Assembly: GCA_902594865.1 (NCBI GenBank)
Contig: CACJNV010000012.1
Location: 1-42,556 of the forward strand
Origin: an uncultured Pelagibacteraceae bacterium
GTDB taxonomy: Bacteria; Pseudomonadota; Alphaproteobacteria; Pelagibacterales; Pelagibacteraceae
Length of the DNA stretch: 42,556 nt
Direction of reading: 5' to 3'
The position numbers were made by a program, and so were the translations under genes. The notes under the pieces are model-generated. The model was not told the DNA's origin. It made no database searches and worked only from the letters and a program-made list of their open reading frames with translations. Below are positions 23,456 through 33,755 of the stretch, piece by piece. Numbering within the stretch: position 1 is the stretch's first letter; each line of letters starts with the position of its first letter.

Positions 23456-23920
23456 TTTTTTTACTTTTTCTTTAAGTTCTTTGTAAACATGATATTTAAA
23501 ATCAACAACAACATCAGTAATTAAATCTAAGTCAATCCATTTCCAATCTAAAAATTCTGGATTAGGTGTATTAATATTTATTTCATTATCATTTCCAATA
23601 AATCGCATTAAAAACCATTTTTGCTTCTGACCTTTGTACTTACCTTTCCAAATAATACCTAGTAACCTATCAGGTAAATCATAGGTTAATGTACCATCTA
23701 ATTCTTTTATAAGTTCTACGCTTTTGATACTTGTTTCTTCCTCAAGTTCTCTAAATGCAGCTTTTAAATTATCCTCTCCCTCATCAACACCACCCTGAGG
23801 CATTTGCCAAAAATTTTTAGGATTATCTATTCTTTTTGCTACGAATACTTTATTTTGGTTATTCAATAACACAATTCCGACCCCACTTCTCAGTGGTAAA
23901 TCTTTAAAATTTTTATTCAT
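23447..23920 (-). CDS. rppH: RNA pyrophosphohydrolase (Nudix)
   Basis: A 157-residue Nudix hydrolase. The Nudix box runs GGVDEGEDNLKAAFRELEEE, continuing to the hydrophobic residue after EET, with the metal-binding REVEE-type glutamates. FWQMPQGG just before it is typical of RppH/IalA rather than of general MutT proteins. RppH removes pyrophosphate from 5'-triphosphate RNA and so begins mRNA decay. It lies one base after ctpA on the same strand and overlaps the end of atpC on the other strand. It is the last gene of the rplU run. Confidence 0.93.
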   Translation of the reverse strand: MNKNFKDLPLRSGVGIVLLNNQNKVFVAKRIDNPKNFWQMPQGGVDEGEDNLKAAFRELEEETSIKSVELIKELDGTLTYDLPDRLLGIIWKGKYKGQKQKWFLMRFIGNDNEININTPNPEFLDWKWIDLDLITDVVVDFKYHVYKELKEKVKKLI

Positions 23921-23921
23921 A

Positions 23922-25061
23922 TTATCCGTTAAGTAATTTAATAGCGTAGTTTAATTGATTATCAGTATCAGTTTTTATTCTAAAATCATCACCTTCTTCA
24001 TTTATTTCAATGTCTGGTCTAACACCTACTTCAGAAATAGATTTTCCAGAAGGAAGATAATATTTTGCAACAGTTAATCTGATAGCTCCACGATTTTTTA
24101 AAGGAATAATTGATTGGACAGAACCTTTACCAAAGCTATTTTCACCAACGATGATTGCTCTTTTGTGATCCTTTAAAGCTCCAGCAACAATTTCAGATGC
24201 AGATGCTGAACCATAGTTAATTAAAACCAACAATGTTTTTCCATCAGTAATATCTCCTTTTTTTGCAAACCATTTTCTATTTTCAGATTTTTTTCTGCTT
24301 TTTGTTGAAACTATCTCTCCATTTTCCAGAAAAAAATCTGATATCTTTATTGCTTGAGATAAAAGACCTCCAGGATTATTTCTTAAATCTAAAATAAATG
24401 AATTAACATTTTTATCTTTTTTAAGTTTTTTAATTTGTTTTTCTATTTGATCACTACTGTTATCATTAAATGAAGTAAGCCTGATGTATCCAATATTTTC
24501 ATCTATAATTTCAGATTTTACAGATTGAACCTGAATAACTTCTCTTATGATATTAAATGTTAGCGCTTTTCTTTCGCCTCTTCGTCTTACTGTTAACTCT
24601 ATTCCAGAACCTACAGGTCCCCTCATTAAATCAACAGCTTCACTTAATGATTTTCCTTGAACCTGGACATCATTTATTTTGACTATGTAATCACCAGCTT
24701 TTAATCCTGCCCTAGATGCAGGTGTATCATCTATTGGTGAGATTACTTTTACCACACCAGCCTCCATGCTAACTTCAATTCCTAGTCCACCAAATTCACC
24801 ACTGGTTTCTGTTTGCATTTCATCAAAAATTTTAGGAGACATGTAGGATGAATAAGGATCTAAGGATTGTAAAAGTCCATTGATAGCAGAGTCCATACTC
24901 TCAGATTGATTGAACTCATCAACATATTCTTTATTAATTTTTTCTAGAACCTCACCGAAGAGATCAATTTTTTTATAAATATCAATTTCAGCTGAAATAA
25001 CTGTTTTATTTAAATAAAAAACTGAAAAAAGAATTAATAATAAAAATTTAATTTTTTTCAT
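23922..25061 (-). CDS. ctpA: Carboxy-terminal processing protease (S41 family)
   Basis: A 379-residue periplasmic protease. The first 24 residues form a signal peptide (MKKIKFLLLILF core, probable cleavage after ISA). A PDZ domain covers about 88-165 and the S41 catalytic domain follows, with Ser287 in NYGSASASE and Lys312 in NSFGKGS. The 25-residue spacing matches the Ser-Lys dyad of E. coli Prc. I start at ATG 25061, which overlaps the rsfS stop as ATGA. A longer reading from 25097 would put 12 charged residues before the signal peptide and overlap rsfS by 40 bp. Confidence 0.94.
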   Translation of the reverse strand: MKKIKFLLLILFSVFYLNKTVISAEIDIYKKIDLFGEVLEKINKEYVDEFNQSESMDSAINGLLQSLDPYSSYMSPKIFDEMQTETSGEFGGLGIEVSMEAGVVKVISPIDDTPASRAGLKAGDYIVKINDVQVQGKSLSEAVDLMRGPVGSGIELTVRRRGERKALTFNIIREVIQVQSVKSEIIDENIGYIRLTSFNDNSSDQIEKQIKKLKKDKNVNSFILDLRNNPGGLLSQAIKISDFFLENGEIVSTKSRKKSENRKWFAKKGDITDGKTLLVLINYGSASASEIVAGALKDHKRAIIVGENSFGKGSVQSIIPLKNRGAIRLTVAKYYLPSGKSISEVGVRPDIEINEEGDDFRIKTDTDNQLNYAIKLLNG

Positions 25062-25408
25062 ATCATCACTTTTTCTTTTGGAATTAGCTCTGACCAAATT
25101 TTTTCTAATTCATAAAATTTTCTTTTTTCTGGATGAAAAATATGAACAATCAAATCAATCCCATCAACAAGTTTCCATTCTCCACTTTCTTTACCCTCAA
25201 TTTTTGAGTCTTTTACACCGTTATTTTTAAGTTTTTCTAAAACTTGTTCTGATAAAGATTGAATATGTCTAGATGATGTTCCACTTGCTATGATCATGTA
25301 ATCAGCCATAGAACTTTTGTCTTTAAGATCAATAGTTACAATGTCTTGAGCTTTATTTAGATCTAGTGTGTTGATTACAATTTCTTTTAAGTCTGAAATT
25401 TTGTCCAT
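25058..25408 (-). CDS. rsfS: Ribosomal silencing factor RsfS
   Basis: A 116-residue DUF143/Iojap protein that binds ribosomal protein L14 and blocks subunit joining under starvation. DYMIIASGTSSRHIQSL and the C-terminal GEWKLVDGIDLIVHIFHPE are the family signatures. It sits between nadD and ctpA, the usual nadD-rsfS pairing in bacteria. Length is normal. The 17-bp gap to nadD has no regulatory signal I can identify. Confidence 0.95.
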   Translation of the reverse strand: MDKISDLKEIVINTLDLNKAQDIVTIDLKDKSSMADYMIIASGTSSRHIQSLSEQVLEKLKNNGVKDSKIEGKESGEWKLVDGIDLIVHIFHPEKRKFYELEKIWSELIPKEKVMI

Positions 25409-25425
25409 TAATTGAATTTAGATTA

Positions 25426-25947
25426 TCAAATTTTTCTTAATTGAGAAGATGAAATGTTGACTTTATTAAACTCAATAAACTCTAGATTGGTCTTATTAAG
25501 TTGCTTAAATGTCTTTGATTTTAAAGAATTTTTTTTATACCCATGTCTATCAAAAACTATGATCTTACATTTTTGTGAAATTAATTTAGATTTATGCCAT
25601 TTATGAAAATTAATAAGGTTATCAGCACCCATTAAAAAATAAATTTCAATGCTTTTATCTTTTTTTAAATGATTGATTAAATTAATAGTTTTATTTGATT
25701 TTATAATTTTTTCATAAAATTTAACCTTAATAAATAAATTTGTACTAATAATTTTTTTACAATATTTAATTCTGTTAGCAACAGATGTCTTGCTCTCTAT
25801 TTTAAATGGATTTTTTTTTGTAATTGCCCAAATAACTTTTTTGAGTTTGAATCTTTTTTTTGCTTCCTTAGAAATTGCCAAATGTCCTTTATGAGCAGGA
25901 TCAAACGATCCACCTAATACACCAATTTTTATTTTTGTTTTATTCAA
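25426..25947 (-). CDS. nadD: Nicotinate-nucleotide adenylyltransferase
   Basis: A 173-residue nucleotidyltransferase that adenylates nicotinate mononucleotide in NAD synthesis. The HxGH-type motif GGSFDPAHKGH (12-22) and the C-terminal ISSSQLR (the ISxSxxR motif) are both present, as is the SKLISQKCKIIVFDR core. It is somewhat short for the family (often 190-215 aa), mainly in the loop regions. It lies 1 bp after proA and 17 bp before rsfS. Confidence 0.92.
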   Translation of the reverse strand: MNKTKIKIGVLGGSFDPAHKGHLAISKEAKKRFKLKKVIWAITKKNPFKIESKTSVANRIKYCKKIISTNLFIKVKFYEKIIKSNKTINLINHLKKDKSIEIYFLMGADNLINFHKWHKSKLISQKCKIIVFDRHGYKKNSLKSKTFKQLNKTNLEFIEFNKVNISSSQLRKI

Positions 25948-25948
25948 T

Positions 25949-27199
25949 TTAATTTCTTATTTTACCATTACTAGTGATTTCATATTTATATGAAATCAAT
26001 TGATTTAAACCTACAGGACCTCTTGGTGGTAGCGTATTAGTAGAAATTCCAACTTCTCCACCAAATCCAAATTCACCACCATCAGCAAATTGAGTTGAGG
26101 TATTATGCATTGCAATTGAGCTTTTAACATTTTTTAGGAAATATTTTGCTGTTTTTTTATTGTTTGTAATGATGGAGTCAGTGTGCATAGTTCCGTATTT
26201 GTTAATATGCTTAATTGCCTCTTCAGAATTTTTAACAACTTTAACGGATACAATTGATGATAAATATTCAGTTGACCAATCTTTTTCTTTTGCAGGATAT
26301 ACTTGACCATTGTAATAACTTTTCAAAATTTTATCGCCAATTATTTTACAACCACTATTTTCAAGTTCCTGTAAAATAGGACTACTAAATTTTTTGACTA
26401 TATTTTTATGAATAAGAATAGTTTCAGTCGCACCACAAATACTTGTATTTCTTAATTTAGCGTTATAGACAATTTCTTTAGCCATTTTTAATTCTGCATC
26501 TTTATCTATATAAGTATGACAAAGCCCTTCTAAGTGCCCAATTATAGGTACTTTGGATAATTCTAAAACTTTTTTAACTAAATTTTTTCCACCACGAGGT
26601 ATGATTACATCGATATATTTTTTCATCTTAGAAAGCATAATATCCACAAGCCTCCTTTGTTTTGAATCAATAAATTGTATAAAGTTTTCATTAACTTTAT
26701 TTTTTTTAAGTGCTTTTCTAAACAGCTTAGCTAAAGCTTTATTTGAATTTATGGCCTCAGAGCCTCCTTTCAAAATCACTACATTTCCAGATTTAAAACA
26801 AAGACTAGCAACATCTGAAGTTACATTTGGTCTACTTTCATAAATAACCCCAATAACTCCAATTGGTATTGAAACTCTTTTAATATTCAAACCATTTGGT
26901 CTTTTCCATTTTTCTAAAGTGCTATCTATAGGATCCCTTAATTTAGCTATTTTTAAAATAGAATTTATAATTCCGTTTAATTTATTTTCATTTAAATGAA
27001 GTCTTTTGATTAAGTTTTCTTTTAAACCTTTTTTTCTTGCGTAATTAATATCTTTTGAATTTTGATTAATAATAAATTTTTTTTCATTCTTAATTAATTT
27101 CGCGTAATCATTTAAGACTTTATTTTTTACTTCAGTTGTAACTTTATACTCACTAGCTTTTCGAGCTTTTATTCCAATTAAATTCATATATTTAATCAT
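25949..27199 (-). CDS. proA: Gamma-glutamyl phosphate reductase
   Basis: A 416-residue member of the aldehyde dehydrogenase superfamily that reduces gamma-glutamyl phosphate to glutamate semialdehyde in proline synthesis. The catalytic cysteine is in NTSICGATET; PIGVIGVIYESRPN and HNTSTQFADGGEFGFG are family signatures. I chose ATG 27199, directly after the proB stop, because a GGTGGA ribosome binding site lies about 8 bases upstream. A second ATG four codons in (27187) lacks such a site. ProB is encoded immediately upstream. Confidence 0.96.
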   Translation of the reverse strand: MIKYMNLIGIKARKASEYKVTTEVKNKVLNDYAKLIKNEKKFIINQNSKDINYARKKGLKENLIKRLHLNENKLNGIINSILKIAKLRDPIDSTLEKWKRPNGLNIKRVSIPIGVIGVIYESRPNVTSDVASLCFKSGNVVILKGGSEAINSNKALAKLFRKALKKNKVNENFIQFIDSKQRRLVDIMLSKMKKYIDVIIPRGGKNLVKKVLELSKVPIIGHLEGLCHTYIDKDAELKMAKEIVYNAKLRNTSICGATETILIHKNIVKKFSSPILQELENSGCKIIGDKILKSYYNGQVYPAKEKDWSTEYLSSIVSVKVVKNSEEAIKHINKYGTMHTDSIITNNKKTAKYFLKNVKSSIAMHNTSTQFADGGEFGFGGEVGISTNTLPPRGPVGLNQLISYKYEITSNGKIRN

Positions 27200-29294
<2,095 letters not shown>

Positions 29295-29310
29295 TTAATT
29301 GGTTGTACTA

Positions 29311-29565
29311 TTAATTGGGCTTTACAGAAACGAAAGTTCTATCTGATTTTGATTTTTTGAAGACAACTTTTCCCTTAACAACTGAAAATATTGAATGATC
29401 TTTACCCATACCAACATTTTCACCTGGAAAAATCTTAGTTCCTCTTTGTCTAACAATTATATTTCCAGGAATTACTGTTTCACCACCATACTTTTTTACA
29501 CCAAGTCTTCTACCGGCACTATCTCGTCCGTTTCGTGATGATCCACCTGCTTTTTTTGTTGCCAT
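29311..29565 (-). CDS. rpmA: 50S ribosomal protein L27
   Basis: An 84-residue L27. The N-terminus [16 protein letters not shown] is canonical and reaches toward the peptidyl transferase centre; [11 protein letters not shown] and [19 protein letters not shown] follow. There is no N-terminal extension of the kind processed in firmicutes. It lies 14 bp after rplU. Confidence 0.98.
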   Translation of the reverse strand: MATKKAGGSSRNGRDSAGRRLGVKKYGGETVIPGNIIVRQRGTKIFPGENVGMGKDHSIFSVVKGKVVFKKSKSDRTFVSVKPN

Positions 29566-29579
29566 AATTTACCTAATAA

Positions 29580-29978
29580 CTATTTGCTTGCTGCTTCCTT
29601 AACTTCTTCTTTTTTTGAAGTTTTAGAAATTTTTTCAGCTTCTGATAACACTTTACCATCTTTTGAAAAAATTTTGTTAATTTTTATCATAGAATATTCT
29701 TGTCTATGCCCATTTTTTCTTCTTGAATTTTGTCTTCTTCTTTTTTTAAAAATTAAAATAGTTCTATTTTTACTATTTTTAATTAAATTAGCTTCTACTT
29801 TTGCACCCTCAACATTTGGAGTTCCAATTTCAATCGACTTGTCATCACCGTATGCCAAAATTTCATTAAACTCTATTTTAGTCTCAGGTTTTGAGTCTGG
29901 TAGTTTTTCAATTTTTAGAATTTCTCCAGATTTTACTTTATACTGTTTTCCACCTGTTTTTATTACTGCGTATGACAT
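29580..29978 (-). CDS. rplU: 50S ribosomal protein L21 with C-terminal extension
   Basis: A 132-residue L21. MSYAVIKTGGKQYKV is the family start, and KKRRRQNSRRKNGHRQEY is the RNA-binding segment. I start at ATG 29978. The frame remains open 18 codons further upstream, but that stretch runs into the promoter and is not conserved in L21. The protein exceeds the usual length (about 103 aa) by a tail of roughly 28 residues, rich in Lys, Glu, Ser and Ala. No SD is visible before the ATG. It is first in a nine-gene run ending at rppH. Confidence 0.95.
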   Translation of the reverse strand: MSYAVIKTGGKQYKVKSGEILKIEKLPDSKPETKIEFNEILAYGDDKSIEIGTPNVEGAKVEANLIKNSKNRTILIFKKRRRQNSRRKNGHRQEYSMIKINKIFSKDGKVLSEAEKISKTSKKEEVKEAASK

Positions 29979-30005
29979 AGTATGATTTAATTTTAAGTTA
30001 CCGCA

Positions 30006-30033
30006 ATATAGTTGTAGCCAGCCTTTAGTCAAG
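30006..30033 (-). promoter_or_regulatory. Strong promoter of the rplU operon
   Basis: On the minus strand CTTGAC (30033-30028) and CTATAT (30011-30006) are separated by 16 bp. Both are exact matches to the alphaproteobacterial boxes, and in E. coli phase they read TTGACT-16-TATATT. The discriminator TGCGG is G+C-rich. The predicted start near 29998 gives a leader of about 20 bases before rplU. It lies immediately after the gloB stop. Confidence 0.8.
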
Positions 30034-30042
30034 CCGAATTAA

Positions 30043-30762
30043 TTAGAAATTATCCTTAAAATCTCTTAATTTTGAAAAGGTTTTAACATCTTTTGCTCTT
30101 AAAAATATATTACAATCCAATTCTTCTTTTAAAGTTGAGGGTATGGTAGGAATTCCATTTTCTCTTAATTTTTCTATTTTTTCTATTTTTTTTTGTAAAT
30201 CTTTGTTCTCAGAATCATATTTTTTACAAAATTTTGCATTGTTAAGAGTGTATTCATGACCACAATAAATTTTTGTGTCTTCTGGTAATAATTTAATTTT
30301 GTTTAAAGATTCAAACATTTCCTCATAAGAACCTTCAAATATTCTTCCACAACCAAGTGAGAAAAGTGTATCTCCAGTAAAAACTAATTTTTCTTTAAAA
30401 AAATTAAAACAAATATGGCCTGATGTGTGTCCAGGTATATGCATAATTTTAGCTTCAAAGTTTTCAGCTTTCCATATTTGATTGTCTTCTAACAATATGT
30501 CTATTCCAGGTATTCTTTTTGAGTCTCCTTTAAAACCTACAACAACTGCCCCATATTTATTTTTTAATTCTTGATTTCCTCCGATATGATCATAATGATG
30601 ATGAGTATTAAGAATATATTTTAATTTTATATTTTTAATTTTTAGGAAATTTATTATTGGTTCAGACTCACTGGGATCTACAACACATGCAAAATTGTTA
30701 CTTTCGTCTATTATTAAATAGCTATAATTGTCTTGAAGACAGGGTATAATTTCAATACGCAT
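30043..30762 (-). CDS. gloB: Hydroxyacylglutathione hydrolase (glyoxalase II)
   Basis: A 239-residue metallo-beta-lactamase-fold hydrolase. The binuclear zinc motif THHHYDH (53-59), the later HIPGHTSGH and FTGDTLFSLGCGRIFEG, and YCGHEYT are all present; the C-terminal HAGH substrate domain is there but short. It hydrolyses S-lactoylglutathione in methylglyoxal detoxification. It starts one base after metW ends on the same strand, so it is likely the third gene of the metX-metW-gloB unit and may fall under the same SAM control. Confidence 0.94.
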   Translation of the reverse strand: MRIEIIPCLQDNYSYLIIDESNNFACVVDPSESEPIINFLKIKNIKLKYILNTHHHYDHIGGNQELKNKYGAVVVGFKGDSKRIPGIDILLEDNQIWKAENFEAKIMHIPGHTSGHICFNFFKEKLVFTGDTLFSLGCGRIFEGSYEEMFESLNKIKLLPEDTKIYCGHEYTLNNAKFCKKYDSENKDLQKKIEKIEKLRENGIPTIPSTLKEELDCNIFLRAKDVKTFSKLRDFKDNF

Positions 30763-30763
30763 T

Positions 30764-31360
30764 TTATTTTTCTATCAAAAATATACCTAGATCTGCAAAC
30801 AAATTTTTAACCCCTAAATTACTCTCATTTATTATTGATGAATTAAGATTATTTAAAGCGAGTGATTTAAAAATTTTAATATCTTTTGATTTTACAAAGT
30901 GAAAAAAATCTTTGATTGTACACATATGTATATTTGGTGTGTTATACCATTCATCTGGTAATGTTTTTGTAATTGGCATTGTACCTTTAATTAATAAATG
31001 AAATCTTACTTTCCAGTATCCAAAATTAGGAATCGTAACTATTGCTTTTTTTCCAACTCTTAAAAGTTCATCTAAAACTAATTCAGGATTAAGAAAAGCT
31101 TGAAGGGTTTGACTTAAAACGACATAATCAAATGATTTGTCTGGAAATTGCTTTAAATCTTTTTCAGCATTTCCTTCAATTACAGTTAAACCTTTAGCAA
31201 TACATTCTTGCACTTTTTCTTTTGAAATCTCTAATCCTCTTATATTTATGTTTTTATTATCCTTTAAAAACTTCATCAAAGTTCCATCGGCACAACCTAC
31301 ATCTAAGACTTTCTTATCTTTTTCAATTAAATCTGCTATTATCTGAAATTCATTTTTCAT
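30764..31360 (-). CDS. metW: Methionine biosynthesis protein MetW
   Basis: A 198-residue class I SAM-dependent methyltransferase-like protein of the MetW family. Motif I is VLDVGCADGTLMKFL (about 18-32), followed by VIEGNAEKDL and FDYVVLSQTLQ. MetW is nearly always encoded right after MetX in Proteobacteria and is needed with it for methionine synthesis; its precise action is best described as support of MetX. It is 2 bp after metX here. Confidence 0.94.
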   Translation of the reverse strand: MKNEFQIIADLIEKDKKVLDVGCADGTLMKFLKDNKNINIRGLEISKEKVQECIAKGLTVIEGNAEKDLKQFPDKSFDYVVLSQTLQAFLNPELVLDELLRVGKKAIVTIPNFGYWKVRFHLLIKGTMPITKTLPDEWYNTPNIHMCTIKDFFHFVKSKDIKIFKSLALNNLNSSIINESNLGVKNLFADLGIFLIEK

Positions 31361-31362
31361 AA

Positions 31363-32478
31363 TTAATTTTCTTCGTAAGATTTATCTAAAAAGTTTTTAA
31401 GTGCACTCAAAAAATCAGGAACGTTTAGTAAAAAGGAGTCGTGACCTTTATCTGACTCAATTTCTACAAATCCAACATCAGCTCCTATTGAGTTTAAAGC
31501 AATCACAATATCTTTGTTTTCTTGGGTTGGATAAAGCCAATCTGAAGTAAAAGAAATTATAAAAAATTTCGCGTTTGTATTTATAAATGCTTCTGAAAGA
31601 TTACCATTAAATTGCTTAGCTAAATCAAAATAATCCATAGCTCTAGTAATATAAAGATAACTATTTGCATCAAATCTATCTACGAAAACTGAGCCCTGAT
31701 ATCTTAAATAACTTTCTATTTGAAAATCAGCGTCAAATCCAAATTTAAGATCTTCTCTTTCTTGTAACTTTCTTCCAAATTTTTCCTGCAAACCTTTTTT
31801 TGATAAATAAGTAATATGAGCTGCCATTCTAGCTACTGCCAATCCTTTTCCAGGATTAGTATCGTTTGATGTATAATTCCCATCTTTCCAGTTACTATCA
31901 GCTGTAATAGCTTGTCTACCTAGTTCGTTAAAAGCAATATTTTGAGCTGAATGACTAGATGTGGTTGCTATCGGTATCACTGTTTTGGATTTATTTGGAA
32001 AGTTGCAAATAAACTGAAGGACTTGCATACCTCCCATTGAACCACCAGTTATAGAAAATAGTTTATCAATACCAAAATGATCAAGTAAATTATATTGAGC
32101 ATTTACCATATCATTAATTGTAATAACGGGAAAATTTGTTCCAAAAATTTTTTGATCAGGATCTTTATGACTTGGTCCGTATGATCCCATACATCCACCA
32201 ATTACGTTAGAGCAAATAACAAAATATTTATTCGTATCGATAGCTTTATCAGGACCTACTGCATAACTCCACCAACCCTCTTTGTTAGTTACAGGGTTTA
32301 TTCCGGTTACAAATTGATCTCCTGTTAGAGCATGAAAAACTAATATTGCATTATCCTTTTTTGAATTAAGTGAACCGTAAGTTTCATAGGCTATCGGAAA
32401 ATCTTTTATGGTCTTTCCACAGTCTAATTTTAGTGGTTTCTTTACAACTAAAGTTTTTATGTTTTTCTCAGTATTCAT
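31363..32478 (-). CDS. metX: Homoserine O-acetyltransferase
   Basis: A 371-residue alpha/beta hydrolase-fold acyltransferase that makes O-acetylhomoserine for methionine synthesis. The nucleophile elbow GGSMGGMQ (145-152, Ser147) and the C-terminal catalytic His in DKGHDSFLL are visible, as is the HALTGD oxyanion segment. Some MetX proteins use succinyl-CoA; the sequence alone does not exclude that. A SAM-II riboswitch lies in its leader, so expression should fall when SAM is high. No SD precedes the ATG at 32478. metW and gloB follow. Confidence 0.95.
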   Translation of the reverse strand: MNTEKNIKTLVVKKPLKLDCGKTIKDFPIAYETYGSLNSKKDNAILVFHALTGDQFVTGINPVTNKEGWWSYAVGPDKAIDTNKYFVICSNVIGGCMGSYGPSHKDPDQKIFGTNFPVITINDMVNAQYNLLDHFGIDKLFSITGGSMGGMQVLQFICNFPNKSKTVIPIATTSSHSAQNIAFNELGRQAITADSNWKDGNYTSNDTNPGKGLAVARMAAHITYLSKKGLQEKFGRKLQEREDLKFGFDADFQIESYLRYQGSVFVDRFDANSYLYITRAMDYFDLAKQFNGNLSEAFINTNAKFFIISFTSDWLYPTQENKDIVIALNSIGADVGFVEIESDKGHDSFLLNVPDFLSALKNFLDKSYEEN

Positions 32479-32504
32479 AGTTTTTGACTGTTTTGAATTG
32501 TGAG

Positions 32505-32532
32505 AAAAAAAACTATTTTAGCGGTTTTTTTT
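32505..32532 (-). terminator. Perfect 9-bp A/U hairpin overlapping the metX riboswitch
   Basis: On the minus strand eight A then C (32532-32524) and G then eight T (32513-32505) form a perfect 9-bp inverted repeat. The 10-base loop (32523-32514) is exactly the CGCTAAAA element of the SAM-II pseudoknot plus TA. The U-tract arm resembles a weak intrinsic terminator. It may be an alternative structure that competes with the aptamer. This is inference; an A/U-only stem may be too weak. Confidence 0.35.
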
Positions 32533-32564
32533 AAGCGCTCGCAATTCAGTTAAATCAGCGCATA
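32513..32564 (-). promoter_or_regulatory. SAM-II riboswitch upstream of metX
   Basis: Read on the minus strand, the leader has GCGCT (32561-32557), the loop GATTTAAC, ATTGC, then AGCGC (32539-32535) closing P1, an A-rich linker and the 3' element CGCTAAAA (32523-32516). This matches the SAM-II pattern I know from the marine metagenomic aptamer (GCGCUGAUUUAACnnnAUUGC, then AGCGC and GCUAAAA). The loop GCG (32542-32540) can pair with CGC (32523-32521) to form the pseudoknot. Placement before metX fits the known biology of the class. Confidence 0.87.
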
Positions 32565-32567
32565 ATT

Positions 32568-32596
32568 TTTTTACTAGAACTTATTTATTATGTCAA
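32568..32596 (-). promoter_or_regulatory. Promoter of metX-metW-gloB
   Basis: On the minus strand a perfect TTGACA (32596-32591) lies 17 bp before TAAAAA (32573-32568), which matches the -10 consensus at four of six positions. The predicted start near 32561 coincides with the first base of riboswitch stem P1. The remainder of the 191-bp metX-hisC gap (about 32597-32669) is A+T-rich and must contain the hisC promoter, but I see no convincing pair of boxes for it. Confidence 0.5.
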
Positions 32597-32669
32597 TTTT
32601 TTAAAAAAACCTCTTATTCTCTATAAAATTTTGTAATTTTATCTATAAAGAGCACATAAATTAAAAAAA

Positions 32670-33755
32670 ATGATAACTCCAAATTTCAAAAAATTTAATA
32701 TTGAGGCTTATAAGCCTGGCAAATCAAAAGTTAAGAAACTTAAGAAAGTAATTAAGCTTTCTGCAAATGAGTCTGCTTTAGGTATGAGCCCTAAAGCAAA
32801 GAAAATAATATCAAATAAAAATCTGAATTTAGATAAATATCCAGATGGAAAATCTCAAAATTTAAGAAATGCAATATCTAAAGCTTATAGATGTAATTCT
32901 GAGAAAATTATTTGTGGAGCTGGTTCAGATGAAGTTATTCAAATGCTCTGCCAGTTATTTTTAAACCCAAAAGATGAGGTTGTGGTACCAGAGTATAGTT
33001 TTTTAATGTACAGAATTTACTCAAAAATTGTAGGTGCAAAAGTTGTATTTGCAAAAGAAATTAATTTTAAAGTTTCAGTAAATGAAATTTTAAAAAAAAT
33101 AACAAAAAAAACTAAAATTGTGTTTATAGCTAACCCAAATAATCCTACAGGAACTTACTTAACGAAAAAAGAAGTTTTAGAATTAAGAAAAAGATTAAAT
33201 AAAAAAATTTTGCTAGTTATAGATGATGCCTATGCAGAATATATGAAAAACAAAGATTATTCATCTGGGTTAGATTTGTTTAAAAATAAAGAAAATGTTT
33301 TCATCCTTAGAACTTTTTCAAAAATGTTTGGATTAGCTTCTCTGAGAGTAGGTTGGGGATATGGATCAAAAAAAATAGTTGATGCGCTAAATGTTATAAA
33401 ACCACCATTTAATGTAAATGGTATTGCTCAATTAGCTGCCATCGAGACACTGAAGGATAAAGCTTTCATAACTAAATCGATTAGTCATAATTTATTATAT
33501 TCTAAAAAAATTAAGAAATTTCTTGAGACATATAATATTTTTTCAAATTCAGTTTCAGCAAATTTTTTGTTACTTAATTTTGAAAAATGCAGATATTCAG
33601 CAAAATTTTTGTATGAAAAACTTAAAAATAAGGGAATTATTTTAAGATCAACAGAAGATGGTTATCATATAAAGAATAAATTAAGGTTAACAATTGGATC
33701 TAAAAAAGAAAACTTAAAATTTATGAGTGTTATTAAGCAAGTATTGAAAAAATGA
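32670..33755 (+). CDS. hisC: Histidinol-phosphate aminotransferase family, likely aromatic aminotransferase
   Basis: A 361-residue class I/II PLP aminotransferase of the HisC family. The PLP lysine is Lys218 in TFSKMFGLASLRVGW; ANPNNPTGTY and the N-terminal LSANESALGMSP segment are typical. No other his gene is present. It overlaps tyrA by 4 bp (ATGA), so transamination of phenylpyruvate, 4-hydroxyphenylpyruvate or prephenate is likely, possibly in addition to histidinol phosphate. That role is inference from context. Confidence 0.9.
   Translation: MITPNFKKFNIEAYKPGKSKVKKLKKVIKLSANESALGMSPKAKKIISNKNLNLDKYPDGKSQNLRNAISKAYRCNSEKIICGAGSDEVIQMLCQLFLNPKDEVVVPEYSFLMYRIYSKIVGAKVVFAKEINFKVSVNEILKKITKKTKIVFIANPNNPTGTYLTKKEVLELRKRLNKKILLVIDDAYAEYMKNKDYSSGLDLFKNKENVFILRTFSKMFGLASLRVGWGYGSKKIVDALNVIKPPFNVNGIAQLAAIETLKDKAFITKSISHNLLYSKKIKKFLETYNIFSNSVSANFLLLNFEKCRYSAKFLYEKLKNKGIILRSTEDGYHIKNKLRLTIGSKKENLKFMSVIKQVLKK

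Noticed and set aside
25062-25097. 12-residue N-terminal extension of the S41 protease
   Set aside because: It would place charged residues before the signal peptide and overlap rsfS by 40 bp; the ATGA-coupled start at 25061 is better.
29584-29985. Plus-strand 133-residue frame opposite rplU
   Set aside because: Entirely antisense to the L21 gene; its hydrophobicity derives from reversed Lys codons.
29979-30032. 18-residue N-terminal extension of L21
   Set aside because: It runs through the CTTGAC/CTATAT promoter and precedes the canonical MSYAVIKTGGKQ start.
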